From: UBA2883 sp050873965
Lineage (GTDB): Bacteria > Cyanobacteriota > Vampirovibrionia > Gastranaerophilales > Gastranaerophilaceae
NCBI GenBank assembly: GCA_050873965.1
Contig: JBNMJS010000034.1
Location: forward strand, 1 to 18,246
Direction of reading: 5' to 3'
DNA: 18,246 nt
The notes beneath the pieces were generated by a model. That model searched no databases. It was not told where the DNA came from and saw nothing but the letters and a program-made list of their open reading frames with translations. Within the stretch, counting starts at the first letter, position 1, and each line of letters opens with the position of its first letter. Positions 1 to 7,729 of the stretch are shown piece after piece. Position numbers and translations under genes: made by a program.

Positions 1-978
1 AGAATAATCTGCACTAGCAGTACCTGTTGAAGTCATTAGTGAGATAACTTGGTACATACCGTGTGTTATACAGTAGAAAATATCATATTTATCATTGATA
101 TATAAAGAAGCTGCAACTAATGCTGAGATACCAAGAAATGTTACAATATATGCTCTAAATTCTTCATTTTTAAATAATGCTGAAATACCAAATTTCATGA
201 ATGCTTTATATTGCAAGTTGAAATTTGCACCGGCAATAATCATAAATATTAAAATAATCCATGTTATAGGATATGAATTATATCCCATTGTGCTTGATGC
301 GTTGGTAGAAAAACCACCAGCAGATAATGTTGATAAACTATTACAAAGTGAATCAAACAAAGGCATACCCACTAATTTTAAAAGAACGGTTTCTAATAGT
401 GTCATAAATATATATACTTTCCACAAAGCAGATGCTGTGCTTCTAATGCGTGGTGTAAATTTATCTTCTGTTGGACCAGGAGATTCTGCAAAAAACATTT
501 GACGACCTGCTACTGCAAATTGTGGTAGAACTGCAATGAACAAGACTATAATACCCATACCTCCAATCCATTGTGTTAATGCTCTCCAAAAATAGATTGC
601 TCTAGGATAGTCAATATTTCCACAAATGCTAGCACCAGTTGTTGTAATACCAGAGGTTGATTCAAATAATGCATCAATTGGGCACATTCCATAAAACATA
701 TACGGTAATGATGCTATCAGTCCACCTAAAATCCATGATGTTGCTACAATAAATAAACCTTCACTCTTTTTTACATCATTTAAGTTATCAACTTTTGATT
801 TTCTGAATATAAATTTTAATAATAAACTTAGTACAATTGATAATGCTGCCGTAATTGCAAACGGTATAATAGAAGAATATTCTTTGTAGTATAGCGAAAA
901 TACTACCGGTGTTAATATTACAAAACCAAAGTATCTGAGTATTATTTCAAAAGCGTAAGCAAGATAGTTTATTCTCAT
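1..978 (-). CDS. trkH: Trk-type potassium uptake protein TrkH (C-terminus beyond left edge)
   Basis: This is the membrane pore subunit of the Trk/Ktr K+ uptake system, working with cytoplasmic TrkA. I translated 326 codons by hand from the minus strand; the family is usually about 450-500 residues, so the last part lies outside the window. Hydrophobic membrane segments alternate with selectivity-filter loops. The first loop reads ESTSGITTTGAS, the second FDSLCNSLSTLSAGGFSTN, and the third, close to the window edge, THGMYQVISLMTSTGTASA. These match the repeated P-loops of the TrkH/KtrB family. The ATG shares one base with the trkA stop (TAATG), so translation is probably coupled to trkA. The protein starts MRINYLAYAFEII. 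No frameshift was seen in the part present. Confidence 0.93.
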   Translation of the reverse strand, partial: MRINYLAYAFEIILRYFGFVILTPVVFSLYYKEYSSIIPFAITAALSIVLSLLLKFIFRKSKVDNLNDVKKSEGLFIVATSWILGGLIASLPYMFYGMCPIDALFESTSGITTTGASICGNIDYPRAIYFWRALTQWIGGMGIIVLFIAVLPQFAVAGRQMFFAESPGPTEDKFTPRIRSTASALWKVYIFMTLLETVLLKLVGMPLFDSLCNSLSTLSAGGFSTNASSTMGYNSYPITWIILIFMIIAGANFNLQYKAFMKFGISALFKNEEFRAYIVTFLGISALVAASLYINDKYDIFYCITHGMYQVISLMTSTGTASADYS

Positions 979-2318
979 TATTTCACCTTAAAATATTCTC
1001 TTATAATTGGAGCATTTTCGCATGTTGTAAATATTATAAGATTATCTAACGCTCTAATCATTGTGTCGCCTTTTGGTATTAAAACTTTATTTTTTCTTTG
1101 AATAATACTTACAATGGCTTTTACTGGCATTTTTAAATCTTTAATCATAGTATCATTGTATGTATTAGGAATGATGATTTCTAATATTTCACCTTTACCT
1201 TGTTCTACTGTTGCTACAATATCTACATTACCACCAGTTATGCTATTTTTAACTTCATTTAGAGCCGCATTCTTTGCTGATACTGCAATAACAATACCAA
1301 CTTTCTCAAATAGAGGAATGTTCGCATTTTTGCTAACTCTTGATATAACCCTTTTTACACCTAGTTGTTTTGCTAATAATGAGCATAACAAATTCTTTTC
1401 ATCATTATTTGTAACGCTAACAACTACATCACTTTCAGAAATTTCTTCTTCATTTAGTAATGATAAATCAGTTCCATCACCATTGATAATTAATGTATTA
1501 GACAAGTCTTGTGCAATTTTTTCGCATCTGATAGGATTACGTTCAATAATTTTTACTTTAAGTTTCGCATCTTCAAGATTTTCTGCTAACATTTTACCAA
1601 CATTACCGCCACCTATAATAGTAACTTTTTTAGTTACACCTTTTTCGTGGAAGAAACGACCTGCCAATTTATCAAGGGAGTGTGATGAACCCATAAAGAT
1701 TGCTTTGTCATCTTTTTCTAATACTGTGTTACCCGTAGGTATTAATAATTCTGTATCTTTTTTAATACCTACTATAAGTGTATCTTTTGGAAAATCACAT
1801 TCTCTAATCTTTTTGTCAACTAATACAGAATTCTCTTTCATTTTGTATTCAAGTAGCCTTGCTTTTCCGTCAGCAAAATTTTCTACATCAAGTGCTTCTG
1901 AAACAGTAATAATTCTGAAAATATCTTGTGTAAGCAGTTCTTCTGGCCAAATAACTTCATCTATATATAAATCACAAGGGTAATCTGTATCTTTAGTTAG
2001 ACCTAGAGAAGATTTGTATTCTTCTTTGCTAACAAAACAAACTGTTCTTACACCAGAAACTCGTTTTGCAGTTAAACATGCAACTATATTTACTTCATCA
2101 AGTTCAGAACAAGCCAAGAATAAATCGGCATCTTTGATATTTGCTTGTTTTAAAACATCAATATTAGATGCATTACCTGTAACAAAACCAATATCAAGTT
2201 TATTGAAATTATTTGTAAATTTTTCTTCTTTATCTATTATTGTGATGTCGTGATCTTCAAAAAATTCTGTTGCTATCAGACATCCGAGCTCCGTAGCCCC
2301 AAATATTATTATATTCAT
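978..2318 (-). CDS. trkA: Trk system potassium uptake protein TrkA
   Basis: TrkA is the cytoplasmic regulatory subunit that binds NAD(H)/nucleotides and gates the TrkH pore. The 446 residues match a full-length two-halved TrkA. The first RCK_N Rossmann domain (about 1-130) has the glycine motif GATELG at 7-12 and an acidic D29 at the end of strand 2. A TrkA_C domain follows (about 140-220). The second RCK_N (about 231-350) has GGGNVG at 236-241 and E259, and a second TrkA_C runs to the end. The first glycine motif departs from the usual GxGxxG, having T in place of the second G, so nucleotide binding in the N-terminal half may be weaker. The gene lies 47 bp downstream of dedA and overlaps trkH by one base. 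No strong Shine-Dalgarno sequence precedes the ATG; TGAAGA is the closest. Confidence 0.95.
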   Translation of the reverse strand: MNIIIFGATELGCLIATEFFEDHDITIIDKEEKFTNNFNKLDIGFVTGNASNIDVLKQANIKDADLFLACSELDEVNIVACLTAKRVSGVRTVCFVSKEEYKSSLGLTKDTDYPCDLYIDEVIWPEELLTQDIFRIITVSEALDVENFADGKARLLEYKMKENSVLVDKKIRECDFPKDTLIVGIKKDTELLIPTGNTVLEKDDKAIFMGSSHSLDKLAGRFFHEKGVTKKVTIIGGGNVGKMLAENLEDAKLKVKIIERNPIRCEKIAQDLSNTLIINGDGTDLSLLNEEEISESDVVVSVTNNDEKNLLCSLLAKQLGVKRVISRVSKNANIPLFEKVGIVIAVSAKNAALNEVKNSITGGNVDIVATVEQGKGEILEIIIPNTYNDTMIKDLKMPVKAIVSIIQRKNKVLIPKGDTMIRALDNLIIFTTCENAPIIREYFKVK

Positions 2319-2365
2319 TCTTCAAAATATACTTCAAAGCTGTTTTTAAGTCAATTAACACCGAT

Positions 2366-2989
2366 TTAAGAGTTTTTTAGTGCCTTTATATGTTTGTAAA
2401 TATAGATAATACCAAGTATTAAACATACAAAAATTATAACTGCATCAAATTTATGCCATATTGATTTTAATGCTTCAAAGTTTTCCCCCATTTTTATACC
2501 AACAAATACTAAAACATAACTCCATATCAAAGAACCTAAGAATGTTAGTGTGAAAAAGTTACGTTTTTTTGCTTTTAATATACCTGCTGGAAGCGAAATA
2601 AATGTTCTAACAACAGGTAACATTCTGCAAAGGAAAAATGCAAAATCTCCATATTTATCAACCCATTTATCAGCAACTTCCAAATCGTGATTTGATATTA
2701 AAAAATATTTTCCATATTTTTCTATAAAATTTCTTCCACCGAAATAACCTAGATAATATGATGGTACAGAACCTATAACACAACCAATAGCACCGAATAT
2801 TGCAGCAGTATGTATATTATTAATCTTGCCTAATGTTACTAAGTAACCAGCAAATGGTAAGATTGCTTCACTTGGTAATGGAATATTACAAGATTCAATA
2901 GCCATTAATATACTTATACCAAATGGTCCAAATGTTGTAATTATTTTTTCTATAAGTGTTACAAGTATTCCTAATATATGTTCAAACAT
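2366..2989 (-). CDS. DedA family (SNARE-associated/VTT domain) membrane protein
   Basis: DedA proteins are polytopic inner-membrane proteins linked in other bacteria to lipid-carrier or phospholipid translocation and envelope homeostasis. The exact substrate here is unknown. The 207 residues are the usual length. The family signatures are visible: an N-terminal membrane segment, then ESCNIPLPSEAILPFAG (about 32-48), then a glycine-rich stretch (GAIGCVIGSVPSYYLGYFGG), then the conserved arginine motif RMLPVVRTFISLPAGI (about 122-137), then two C-terminal membrane helices. A good Shine-Dalgarno sequence (GGGAG) lies about 8 bases before the ATG. It lies between the radical SAM gene and trkA with gaps under 50 bp, consistent with one transcript. 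Confidence 0.9.
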   Translation of the reverse strand: MFEHILGILVTLIEKIITTFGPFGISILMAIESCNIPLPSEAILPFAGYLVTLGKINNIHTAAIFGAIGCVIGSVPSYYLGYFGGRNFIEKYGKYFLISNHDLEVADKWVDKYGDFAFFLCRMLPVVRTFISLPAGILKAKKRNFFTLTFLGSLIWSYVLVFVGIKMGENFEALKSIWHKFDAVIIFVCLILGIIYIYKHIKALKNS

Positions 2990-3035
2990 TTTTATACTCC
3001 CTTTTGCTAATACGTTAAGTATATAACAAATATAA

Positions 3036-4307
3036 TTATTCGTACGTTTTTATAAAATCTATAAGTTGTTTAAGAGAATATTGTTCTTTGATTACTATGA
3101 AATTTTTTTTTGTTTGTTCTTTCACATAATCTAGACTTTTTCCATCTAAAAACAATTCTGTAAATGGTTTTAGCATAACAGATGGAACAATTACATAGTC
3201 AGACTCATCGTCTTTCAATGTTCTAATTAAATCATCTGACGTTATTAATCCGGCAACTGTTATATTCTCTCCCCAATAATTAGCTTTAACTGGTTTTACA
3301 GTACTTTCTAAGTTCTTAATTTTATTCAATTCTTCATTGATTTTATTTAAAGCAGGTAGTGCAGCATAAGATGTTGCAAGTGTCAATTTTAAAGGCGTTT
3401 TTATCTTTGTAGGTAATGGATATTGATAAAAATCATCTAATAATGCTCTTAATGCTCCTACACCATCGTCTAATTGTTCAAAATTTCCGTAATATTCTGT
3501 TGGTGGAATTTCTTTTTCTGCAAGTATAAAAAATTCGTCAGAACAACATGCCTTCGGATATTTGCTAGAAATTTCAATCGTTTCTTTTGCAATTTCCTTA
3601 TTTACTCGTTTTAAAACAGAATCTTTTCTGTATGTTGTTATACCAACTGGAACAATTGCTATAGATAAGACACAATCACCTAATGATGTTAAATCTTTTA
3701 ATGTCCTTTCTAATTCAGCACCATCATTAAATCCTGGACATAAAACTATTTGTGTATGGAAAGGAATTTCTTGTTCTTTAAACCAATTTAATTCTTCCAT
3801 TATCTTACAAGCGTTTGGATTGCGTTGCATTTTTACACGTAGTTCTGGATTCGTTGTATGTACTGAAATATAAAATGGCCCTAAATGCATTCTTGCAATT
3901 CTATCTTTGTCTTTTTGTGTAAGATTTGTAAGTGTGATGTATGTTCCTTGCAAGTATGACAGTCTATAATCATCATCTTTAATATATAACGTATCCCTCA
4001 AACCTTTTGGTTGTTGGTCAACAAAGCAAAAGATACATTTGTTTAAGCAAGGATGAATTTTATCAAAAACAGCACTTTCAAAGATTATACCTAAATTTTC
4101 ATCATAGTCTTTCTCTAATTCTATTTCTTCAATTTCACCATTTTTCTTTTGAATTTCAATGGTAATAATTTCACCTTTGCAATAGAAATTATAATCAATT
4201 AGGTCAGTTAATTCTGCTCCATCAATACTTAATAATATATCACCATTTTCAATTTCTAATTCTTCGGCAATAGAGCCTTTTTCTACAGAGTTAACGATTG
4301 CAGGCAT
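3036..4307 (-). CDS. DUF512 radical SAM protein (TIGR03279-like), PDZ-like N-terminus
   Basis: This belongs to a family of putative Fe-S oxidoreductases found in cyanobacteria and clostridia, with no reaction established as far as I know. Residues 1-55 resemble a PDZ-like segment (VEKGSIAEELEIENGDILLS). The radical SAM cluster motif CxxxCxxC follows at C87, C91 and C94 (PCLNKCIFCFVDQQPKG), with the adjacent family-typical DDDYRLSYLQGTYITLTN at about 111-128. The C-terminal half (about 215-420) corresponds to DUF512, including the YYGNFEQLDDGVGALR stretch. The length, 423 residues, is normal. The start is supported by a GAGGGA Shine-Dalgarno sequence and lies 17 bp inside the end of the PadR gene, so the two are probably translated from one message. 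Confidence 0.9.
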   Translation of the reverse strand: MPAIVNSVEKGSIAEELEIENGDILLSIDGAELTDLIDYNFYCKGEIITIEIQKKNGEIEEIELEKDYDENLGIIFESAVFDKIHPCLNKCIFCFVDQQPKGLRDTLYIKDDDYRLSYLQGTYITLTNLTQKDKDRIARMHLGPFYISVHTTNPELRVKMQRNPNACKIMEELNWFKEQEIPFHTQIVLCPGFNDGAELERTLKDLTSLGDCVLSIAIVPVGITTYRKDSVLKRVNKEIAKETIEISSKYPKACCSDEFFILAEKEIPPTEYYGNFEQLDDGVGALRALLDDFYQYPLPTKIKTPLKLTLATSYAALPALNKINEELNKIKNLESTVKPVKANYWGENITVAGLITSDDLIRTLKDDESDYVIVPSVMLKPFTELFLDGKSLDYVKEQTKKNFIVIKEQYSLKQLIDFIKTYE

Positions 4308-4809
4308 GTTCTAATCCCTCTATTAAAGTGATGAAATTCTTGTATTCACAAATTGTGTTATCTAAAATCATTTTTCTATAAAAGTGCCTATTTATATCTT
4401 CAGAGTTTATGGCATTTTCAGCTTCAATCTTTAATTTTAATAGTCCATTTTTTATAGTTGAGTATAATTTGAGTTTGTCATTATTATCTAACACATCTGA
4501 ACACGCAATTTTTATTTTTGAATTTGGTAAAAATTGGGTTGGATTTATTGATGGTTTTTCTAGCAATTTTTTGTTTAAGAATAATTTACCATCTTCTGTT
4601 ATTGAATAATAATAGTATGGCTTTCCACCTTCTGTAAAGAATTTGTCAGATTTGATAAATTTATTCTTTTCCATTCTTTTTAATGCCGGTTGTAATGTTC
4701 CAAAACCAGGTTTTGTAATTGCACCAAAGTATTTTTGTAGGGATTTTGAAAGTCCATACATTGTACTTTGTCCATTTAGCAATATATATAATATAAGTAG
4801 TTCGTTCAT
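4291..4809 (-). CDS. PadR-family winged-helix transcriptional regulator
   Basis: The protein starts MNELLILYILLNGQSTMYGL, followed by LQPALKRMEKNKFIKS and the wing GGKPYYYYSITEDGKLFL. This is the PadR-like winged helix (about residues 1-85). A C-terminal helical part (about 95-172) probably dimerises. I start the gene at 4809 (172 aa) and not at the upstream in-frame ATG at 4827. The PadR fold begins at the later Met, and the upstream ATG overlaps a -10-like element. Neither start has a Shine-Dalgarno sequence. PadR proteins usually repress their own promoter and a neighbour; here it is divergent from ribE across a 72-bp region with a perfect inverted repeat, and it overlaps the DUF512 gene by 17 bp. 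The ligand is unknown. Confidence 0.85.
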   Translation of the reverse strand: MNELLILYILLNGQSTMYGLSKSLQKYFGAITKPGFGTLQPALKRMEKNKFIKSDKFFTEGGKPYYYYSITEDGKLFLNKKLLEKPSINPTQFLPNSKIKIACSDVLDNNDKLKLYSTIKNGLLKLKIEAENAINSEDINRHFYRKMILDNTICEYKNFITLIEGLEHACNR

Positions 4810-4817
4810 ATTGTAGT

Positions 4818-4826
4818 ATATTATCA
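4818..4826 (-). promoter_or_regulatory. Extended -10 element of the padR gene string
   Basis: Read on the minus strand this is TGATAATAT: a TGn extension followed by the -10-like hexamer TAATAT. Transcription would begin about 7 bases later, at or just before the ATG at 4809, giving a message with almost no leader. No recognisable -35 box lies 16-18 bp upstream, which is common for extended -10 promoters. This is a motif-based inference. Confidence 0.45.
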
Positions 4827-4871
4827 TAAAATATATCGAAATGATAGAGTATTATTTAACATTTTATGATA
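4822..4871. repeat. 11-bp perfect inverted repeat, candidate PadR operator
   Basis: The left arm TATCATAAAAT (4822-4832) is the exact reverse complement of the right arm ATTTTATGATA (4861-4871), separated by 28 bp. Each arm overlaps the -10 region of the promoter facing outward on its side. A further copy of the core ATGATA lies at 4841-4846. The placement would let one regulator control both padR and ribE. That PadR binds here is inference; the repeat is read directly. Confidence 0.5.
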
Positions 4872-4875
4872 TAAT
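4867..4875 (+). promoter_or_regulatory. Extended -10 element of ribE (leaderless message)
   Basis: TGATATAAT consists of the TGn extension and a perfect TATAAT at 4870-4875. The ribE ATG begins at 4882, exactly where transcription would be expected to start, so ribE is probably translated from a leaderless message. No fitting -35 box is present; a TTAACA at 4856-4861 is only 8 bp from the -10 and too close to serve. Confidence 0.6.
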
Positions 4876-4881
4876 GTGTGT

Positions 4882-5508
4882 ATGTTTACAGGTATTATTG
4901 AAGAGACAGGTGTTATTCAGTCTATCACAAGTAATAGTATTTCTATACAATGCGAGAAAGTTTTAGAAAATACAAAAGTTGGGGATAGTATTGCCGTAAA
5001 TGGTGTATGTTTAACTGTTACACAACTAAAACAGTCATCTTTTTTAGCAGATGTGTCACCAGAAACTTTTAAAGTTACTATGCTGGGTGAATTGCATAAA
5101 GGAGATTGTGTTAATTTGGAAAGAGCATTGTTATTGTCAGATAGATTGGGTGGACATATTGTCTCAGGGCATATTGATACTGTTGGTTTAATCTCAAATT
5201 TGTCTAAGAATAATGATTTTTATGATTTAACAGTAAATTTTGATTCAAAATATAAAAAATATGTTGTAAAAAAGGGTTCTATATCAATTAGTGGTATAAG
5301 TTTAACAATTGTAGAATGTGGTGATAATTTTGTTACAATTGCTGTTATCCCTCATACTTTTGAAAATACTGCATTAAAAACATTAAATAAAGGTAAAAAT
5401 GTTAACGTAGAATTTGATATTTTAGCAAAATATGTTGAAAAAAATTTATTATCGGCAGATAATAGCAACATAACTATGAATTTTTTGGAAAGAAATGGAT
5501 TTGTGTAA
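4882..5508 (+). CDS. ribE: Riboflavin synthase, alpha subunit type
   Basis: Converts two molecules of 6,7-dimethyl-8-ribityllumazine into riboflavin plus a pyrimidine, the last step of riboflavin synthesis, in the cytoplasm. The 208 residues form the usual pair of lumazine-binding barrels. The first starts with the signature MFTGIIEETG and carries NGVCLTV; the second starts near GGHIVSGHIDTVG (about 92-104) and carries SGISLTIV. A C-terminal helix follows (FDILAKYVEKNLL). I start at the ATG at 4882, which gives the canonical N-terminus. A GTG two codons upstream (4876) lies directly after the -10 box and is unlikely to be transcribed. The gene overlaps ribBA by one base (TAATG), suggesting coupled translation. 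Also called ribC in some species. Confidence 0.95.
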   Translation: MFTGIIEETGVIQSITSNSISIQCEKVLENTKVGDSIAVNGVCLTVTQLKQSSFLADVSPETFKVTMLGELHKGDCVNLERALLLSDRLGGHIVSGHIDTVGLISNLSKNNDFYDLTVNFDSKYKKYVVKKGSISISGISLTIVECGDNFVTIAVIPHTFENTALKTLNKGKNVNVEFDILAKYVEKNLLSADNSNITMNFLERNGFV

Positions 5509-6728
5509 TGACAGTCAATAGTGATGAGTTTAAATTTAATTCTATAGAAGAAGCAATTGCTGATTTTAAATTAGGCAAACCAGTAATTGTTGCAGATGAT
5601 ATTGATAGAGAAAATGAAGGTGATTTAATTTGTTCTGGGCAAATGGTAACACCTGAAATTATAAATTTTATGACAAAAGAGGCTAGGGGTTTAGTTTGTT
5701 TAGCAATTTCTCACGAAATCGCTGAAAAGTTGGATTTACCACAGATGGTAGAACAAAATACTGAAAAAATGAAAACGGCATTTACGTTAAGTATTGATGC
5801 TTCTGAAAAGTATGGTGTTACAACAGGTATTTCTGCTTATGATAGAGCCAAAACTATTGAGGTTGCTATTGCTCCAGATGCTCAACCATCTGATTTAAGA
5901 AGACCAGGACATATGTTTCCCTGTGTTTCAAGACGTGGTGGCGTGTTAGAAAGAATCGGCCATACTGAAGCCGTTGTTGATTTGGCTAGATTGGCAGGTC
6001 ACGTTGCTGCGGGTGCTATGTGTGAAATTATGACTGAAGATGGACACATGGCAAGACGTGATGAATTAAAAGAATTTGCTAAGAAACACGATATTAAATT
6101 TATATCTGTTGCCGATTTGGTTGCATATCGTTTGAAATCTGAAAAATTGATTTCTCGTGATGCTGTTGCAGATTTGCCAACTCAATTTGGAAATTTTAAA
6201 ATTTATGGTTATACAAACAAATTAACAGGACAAGAACATGTTGCCATTGTAAAAGATGATGGTTCTGATAAAATTCCTATGATTCGTGTACATAGTGAAT
6301 GTTTTACTGGTGATGTTATGCATAGTTTGAGATGTGATTGTAATGCACAGTTGCACGCTGCATTGTCTATGATTGAAGAATATGGCAAAGGTGCAGTTAT
6401 TTATATGCGTAATCATGAAGGTCGTGGAATTGGACTTGTTAATAAAATCAAGGCTTATAGTTTACAAGACAAAGGGCAAGATACTATAGAAGCAAATTTA
6501 TCATTAGGTTTTCCTGTTGATTTAAGAGATTATGGAGTTGGTGCCCAAATAATATTAGATTTAGGTTTTAACAATTTTAACTTGTTGACTAATAATCCAA
6601 AGAAAATTGTTGGATTAACTGGTTATGGATTGAAAATACATGATGTTATTAATTTAAAAACTGATATTAATAAATACAATAAAAAGTATTTAGAAACTAA
6701 AAAAGAAAAAATGCACCACATGTTATAA
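5508..6728 (+). CDS. ribBA: Bifunctional DHBP synthase / GTP cyclohydrolase II
   Basis: Supplies both entry points of riboflavin synthesis. The N-terminal RibB domain makes 3,4-dihydroxy-2-butanone 4-phosphate from ribulose 5-phosphate. The C-terminal RibA domain opens GTP. The RibB half (about 1-215) has the acidic metal/substrate motif DDIDRENEGD at 30-39 and PGHMFPC...RRGGVLERIGHTEA at about 133-155. The RibA half (about 224-400) has the zinc cysteines C265, C276 and C278 with the family spacing, HEGRGIGL at 303-310, and the TNNPKKIVGL segment at 361-370. The total of 406 residues is normal, and all key residues I looked for are present. It follows ribE with a one-base overlap; ribD and ribH are not in the window. 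Confidence 0.96.
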   Translation: MTVNSDEFKFNSIEEAIADFKLGKPVIVADDIDRENEGDLICSGQMVTPEIINFMTKEARGLVCLAISHEIAEKLDLPQMVEQNTEKMKTAFTLSIDASEKYGVTTGISAYDRAKTIEVAIAPDAQPSDLRRPGHMFPCVSRRGGVLERIGHTEAVVDLARLAGHVAAGAMCEIMTEDGHMARRDELKEFAKKHDIKFISVADLVAYRLKSEKLISRDAVADLPTQFGNFKIYGYTNKLTGQEHVAIVKDDGSDKIPMIRVHSECFTGDVMHSLRCDCNAQLHAALSMIEEYGKGAVIYMRNHEGRGIGLVNKIKAYSLQDKGQDTIEANLSLGFPVDLRDYGVGAQIILDLGFNNFNLLTNNPKKIVGLTGYGLKIHDVINLKTDINKYNKKYLETKKEKMHHML

Positions 6729-6741
6729 AAAGGATTATATG

Positions 6742-7728
6742 ATGCAAGATACATACAATGTAGAAAATTTAACAAAAGATAAGGCACTTTTATTTAAAGG
6801 GGTATATTCTGACTTTGTTTCAAAAGCAGTTTCTGATTATAAATTTGAATTACCACCTTTACCATTTGATGAATTTATTGAGGCAGTAGATGGTGGTTTG
6901 ATTCAATGTTTGATATTGTCTGAAAATGGTTTCCCTACAGCATTTTTAGTTTATACAACTGCTATATCTGAATCTATTGAATTAAATATGATACATTGTT
7001 TAGGTGAAGAAGATTTAATTGAAAAAAGAAGATTATTAGTTTCAAGATTTTTAGAAGATACAAAAATCTTGAGAAAAAAATCTGTTGTTTGTTATCCAAT
7101 GATGGGTTCACAAGGTGACTTTACTGGTGATATTGCTCATTTAGGTTTTAGATTTATCGGATTGGCAGTTCTTCGTTTCTTGATGAATGATGAACAATCT
7201 AAATTGATTTTTGAAAAATCAGAATTAGCACATTTAGGTTATCAATTGAGAGTTGTACCTTGGGATGAATCTTATAGAAAAGAAGTTGTTAAAATTATTC
7301 ATAATAATTTTAAAGATACTTCTGATGCATTGTTTGATACTCGTTTCAAGAGTATGTCTGGAACAGAAGATATTATTGATAAAATAGTTGAAAATATTTA
7401 TGGTGATTTCTTACCTGAAGCAACATCAGTTTTATTACATTTGGAAAAACCAGTTGGTATTGCATTTACAAATGTTACTGGTGGAAAAATTGCCAATATT
7501 CCATTGGTTGCATTAAATAAAGATTTTAGAGGTAAAGGTTATTCAGAACATTTACTAAAACGTTCTGTTGGTGTAATCAAAAATTGGGTAGAATCTGGCT
7601 TGAAAGATTTTACCGAAATTAATGTTACAACTGAAACTGATAATTATGGTGCATTAAAGATGTATAGAAATGTTGGTTTTAAAGAAGATTATTCTTATAC
7701 ACAAGCATATTTACCAATTAAAAAGTAA
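6742..7728 (+). CDS. GNAT-family N-acetyltransferase (probable double-GNAT protein)
   Basis: The C-terminal half (about 165-328) is a GNAT domain. The acetyl-CoA pyrophosphate loop is NKDFRGKGYSEHLL, preceded by the beta-strand IANIPLVAL and followed by the late-motif region TETDNYGALKMYRNVGFKED. The N-terminal half (about 1-160) has a similar overall rhythm (AHLGFRFIGLAVLRFLM) but no R/QxxGxG/A loop, so it may be a degenerate second GNAT copy. The substrate is unknown. Two adjacent ATGs occur (6739 and 6742); an AAGGA Shine-Dalgarno sequence is 7 bases before the second, which I prefer. It lies 10-13 bp after ribBA and is probably co-transcribed with the riboflavin genes, but nothing seen ties it to flavin chemistry. 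Confidence 0.8.
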   Translation: MQDTYNVENLTKDKALLFKGVYSDFVSKAVSDYKFELPPLPFDEFIEAVDGGLIQCLILSENGFPTAFLVYTTAISESIELNMIHCLGEEDLIEKRRLLVSRFLEDTKILRKKSVVCYPMMGSQGDFTGDIAHLGFRFIGLAVLRFLMNDEQSKLIFEKSELAHLGYQLRVVPWDESYRKEVVKIIHNNFKDTSDALFDTRFKSMSGTEDIIDKIVENIYGDFLPEATSVLLHLEKPVGIAFTNVTGGKIANIPLVALNKDFRGKGYSEHLLKRSVGVIKNWVESGLKDFTEINVTTETDNYGALKMYRNVGFKEDYSYTQAYLPIKK

Positions 7729-7729
7729 T

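Noticed and set aside
95..502. Plus-strand open frame at the left end
   Set aside because: It lies opposite trkH, whose selectivity-filter motifs are clear on the minus strand.
1114..1983. Long plus-strand open frame opposite trkA (289 codons)
   Set aside because: It lies entirely antisense to a full-length trkA with intact motifs. Its translation is hydrophobic/serine-rich low complexity with no motif, as expected from the opposite strand of an AT-rich gene.
4856..4861. TTAACA as a -35 box for ribE
   Set aside because: It is only 8 bp from the TATAAT, much less than the 16-18 bp needed; the extended -10 explains the promoter better.
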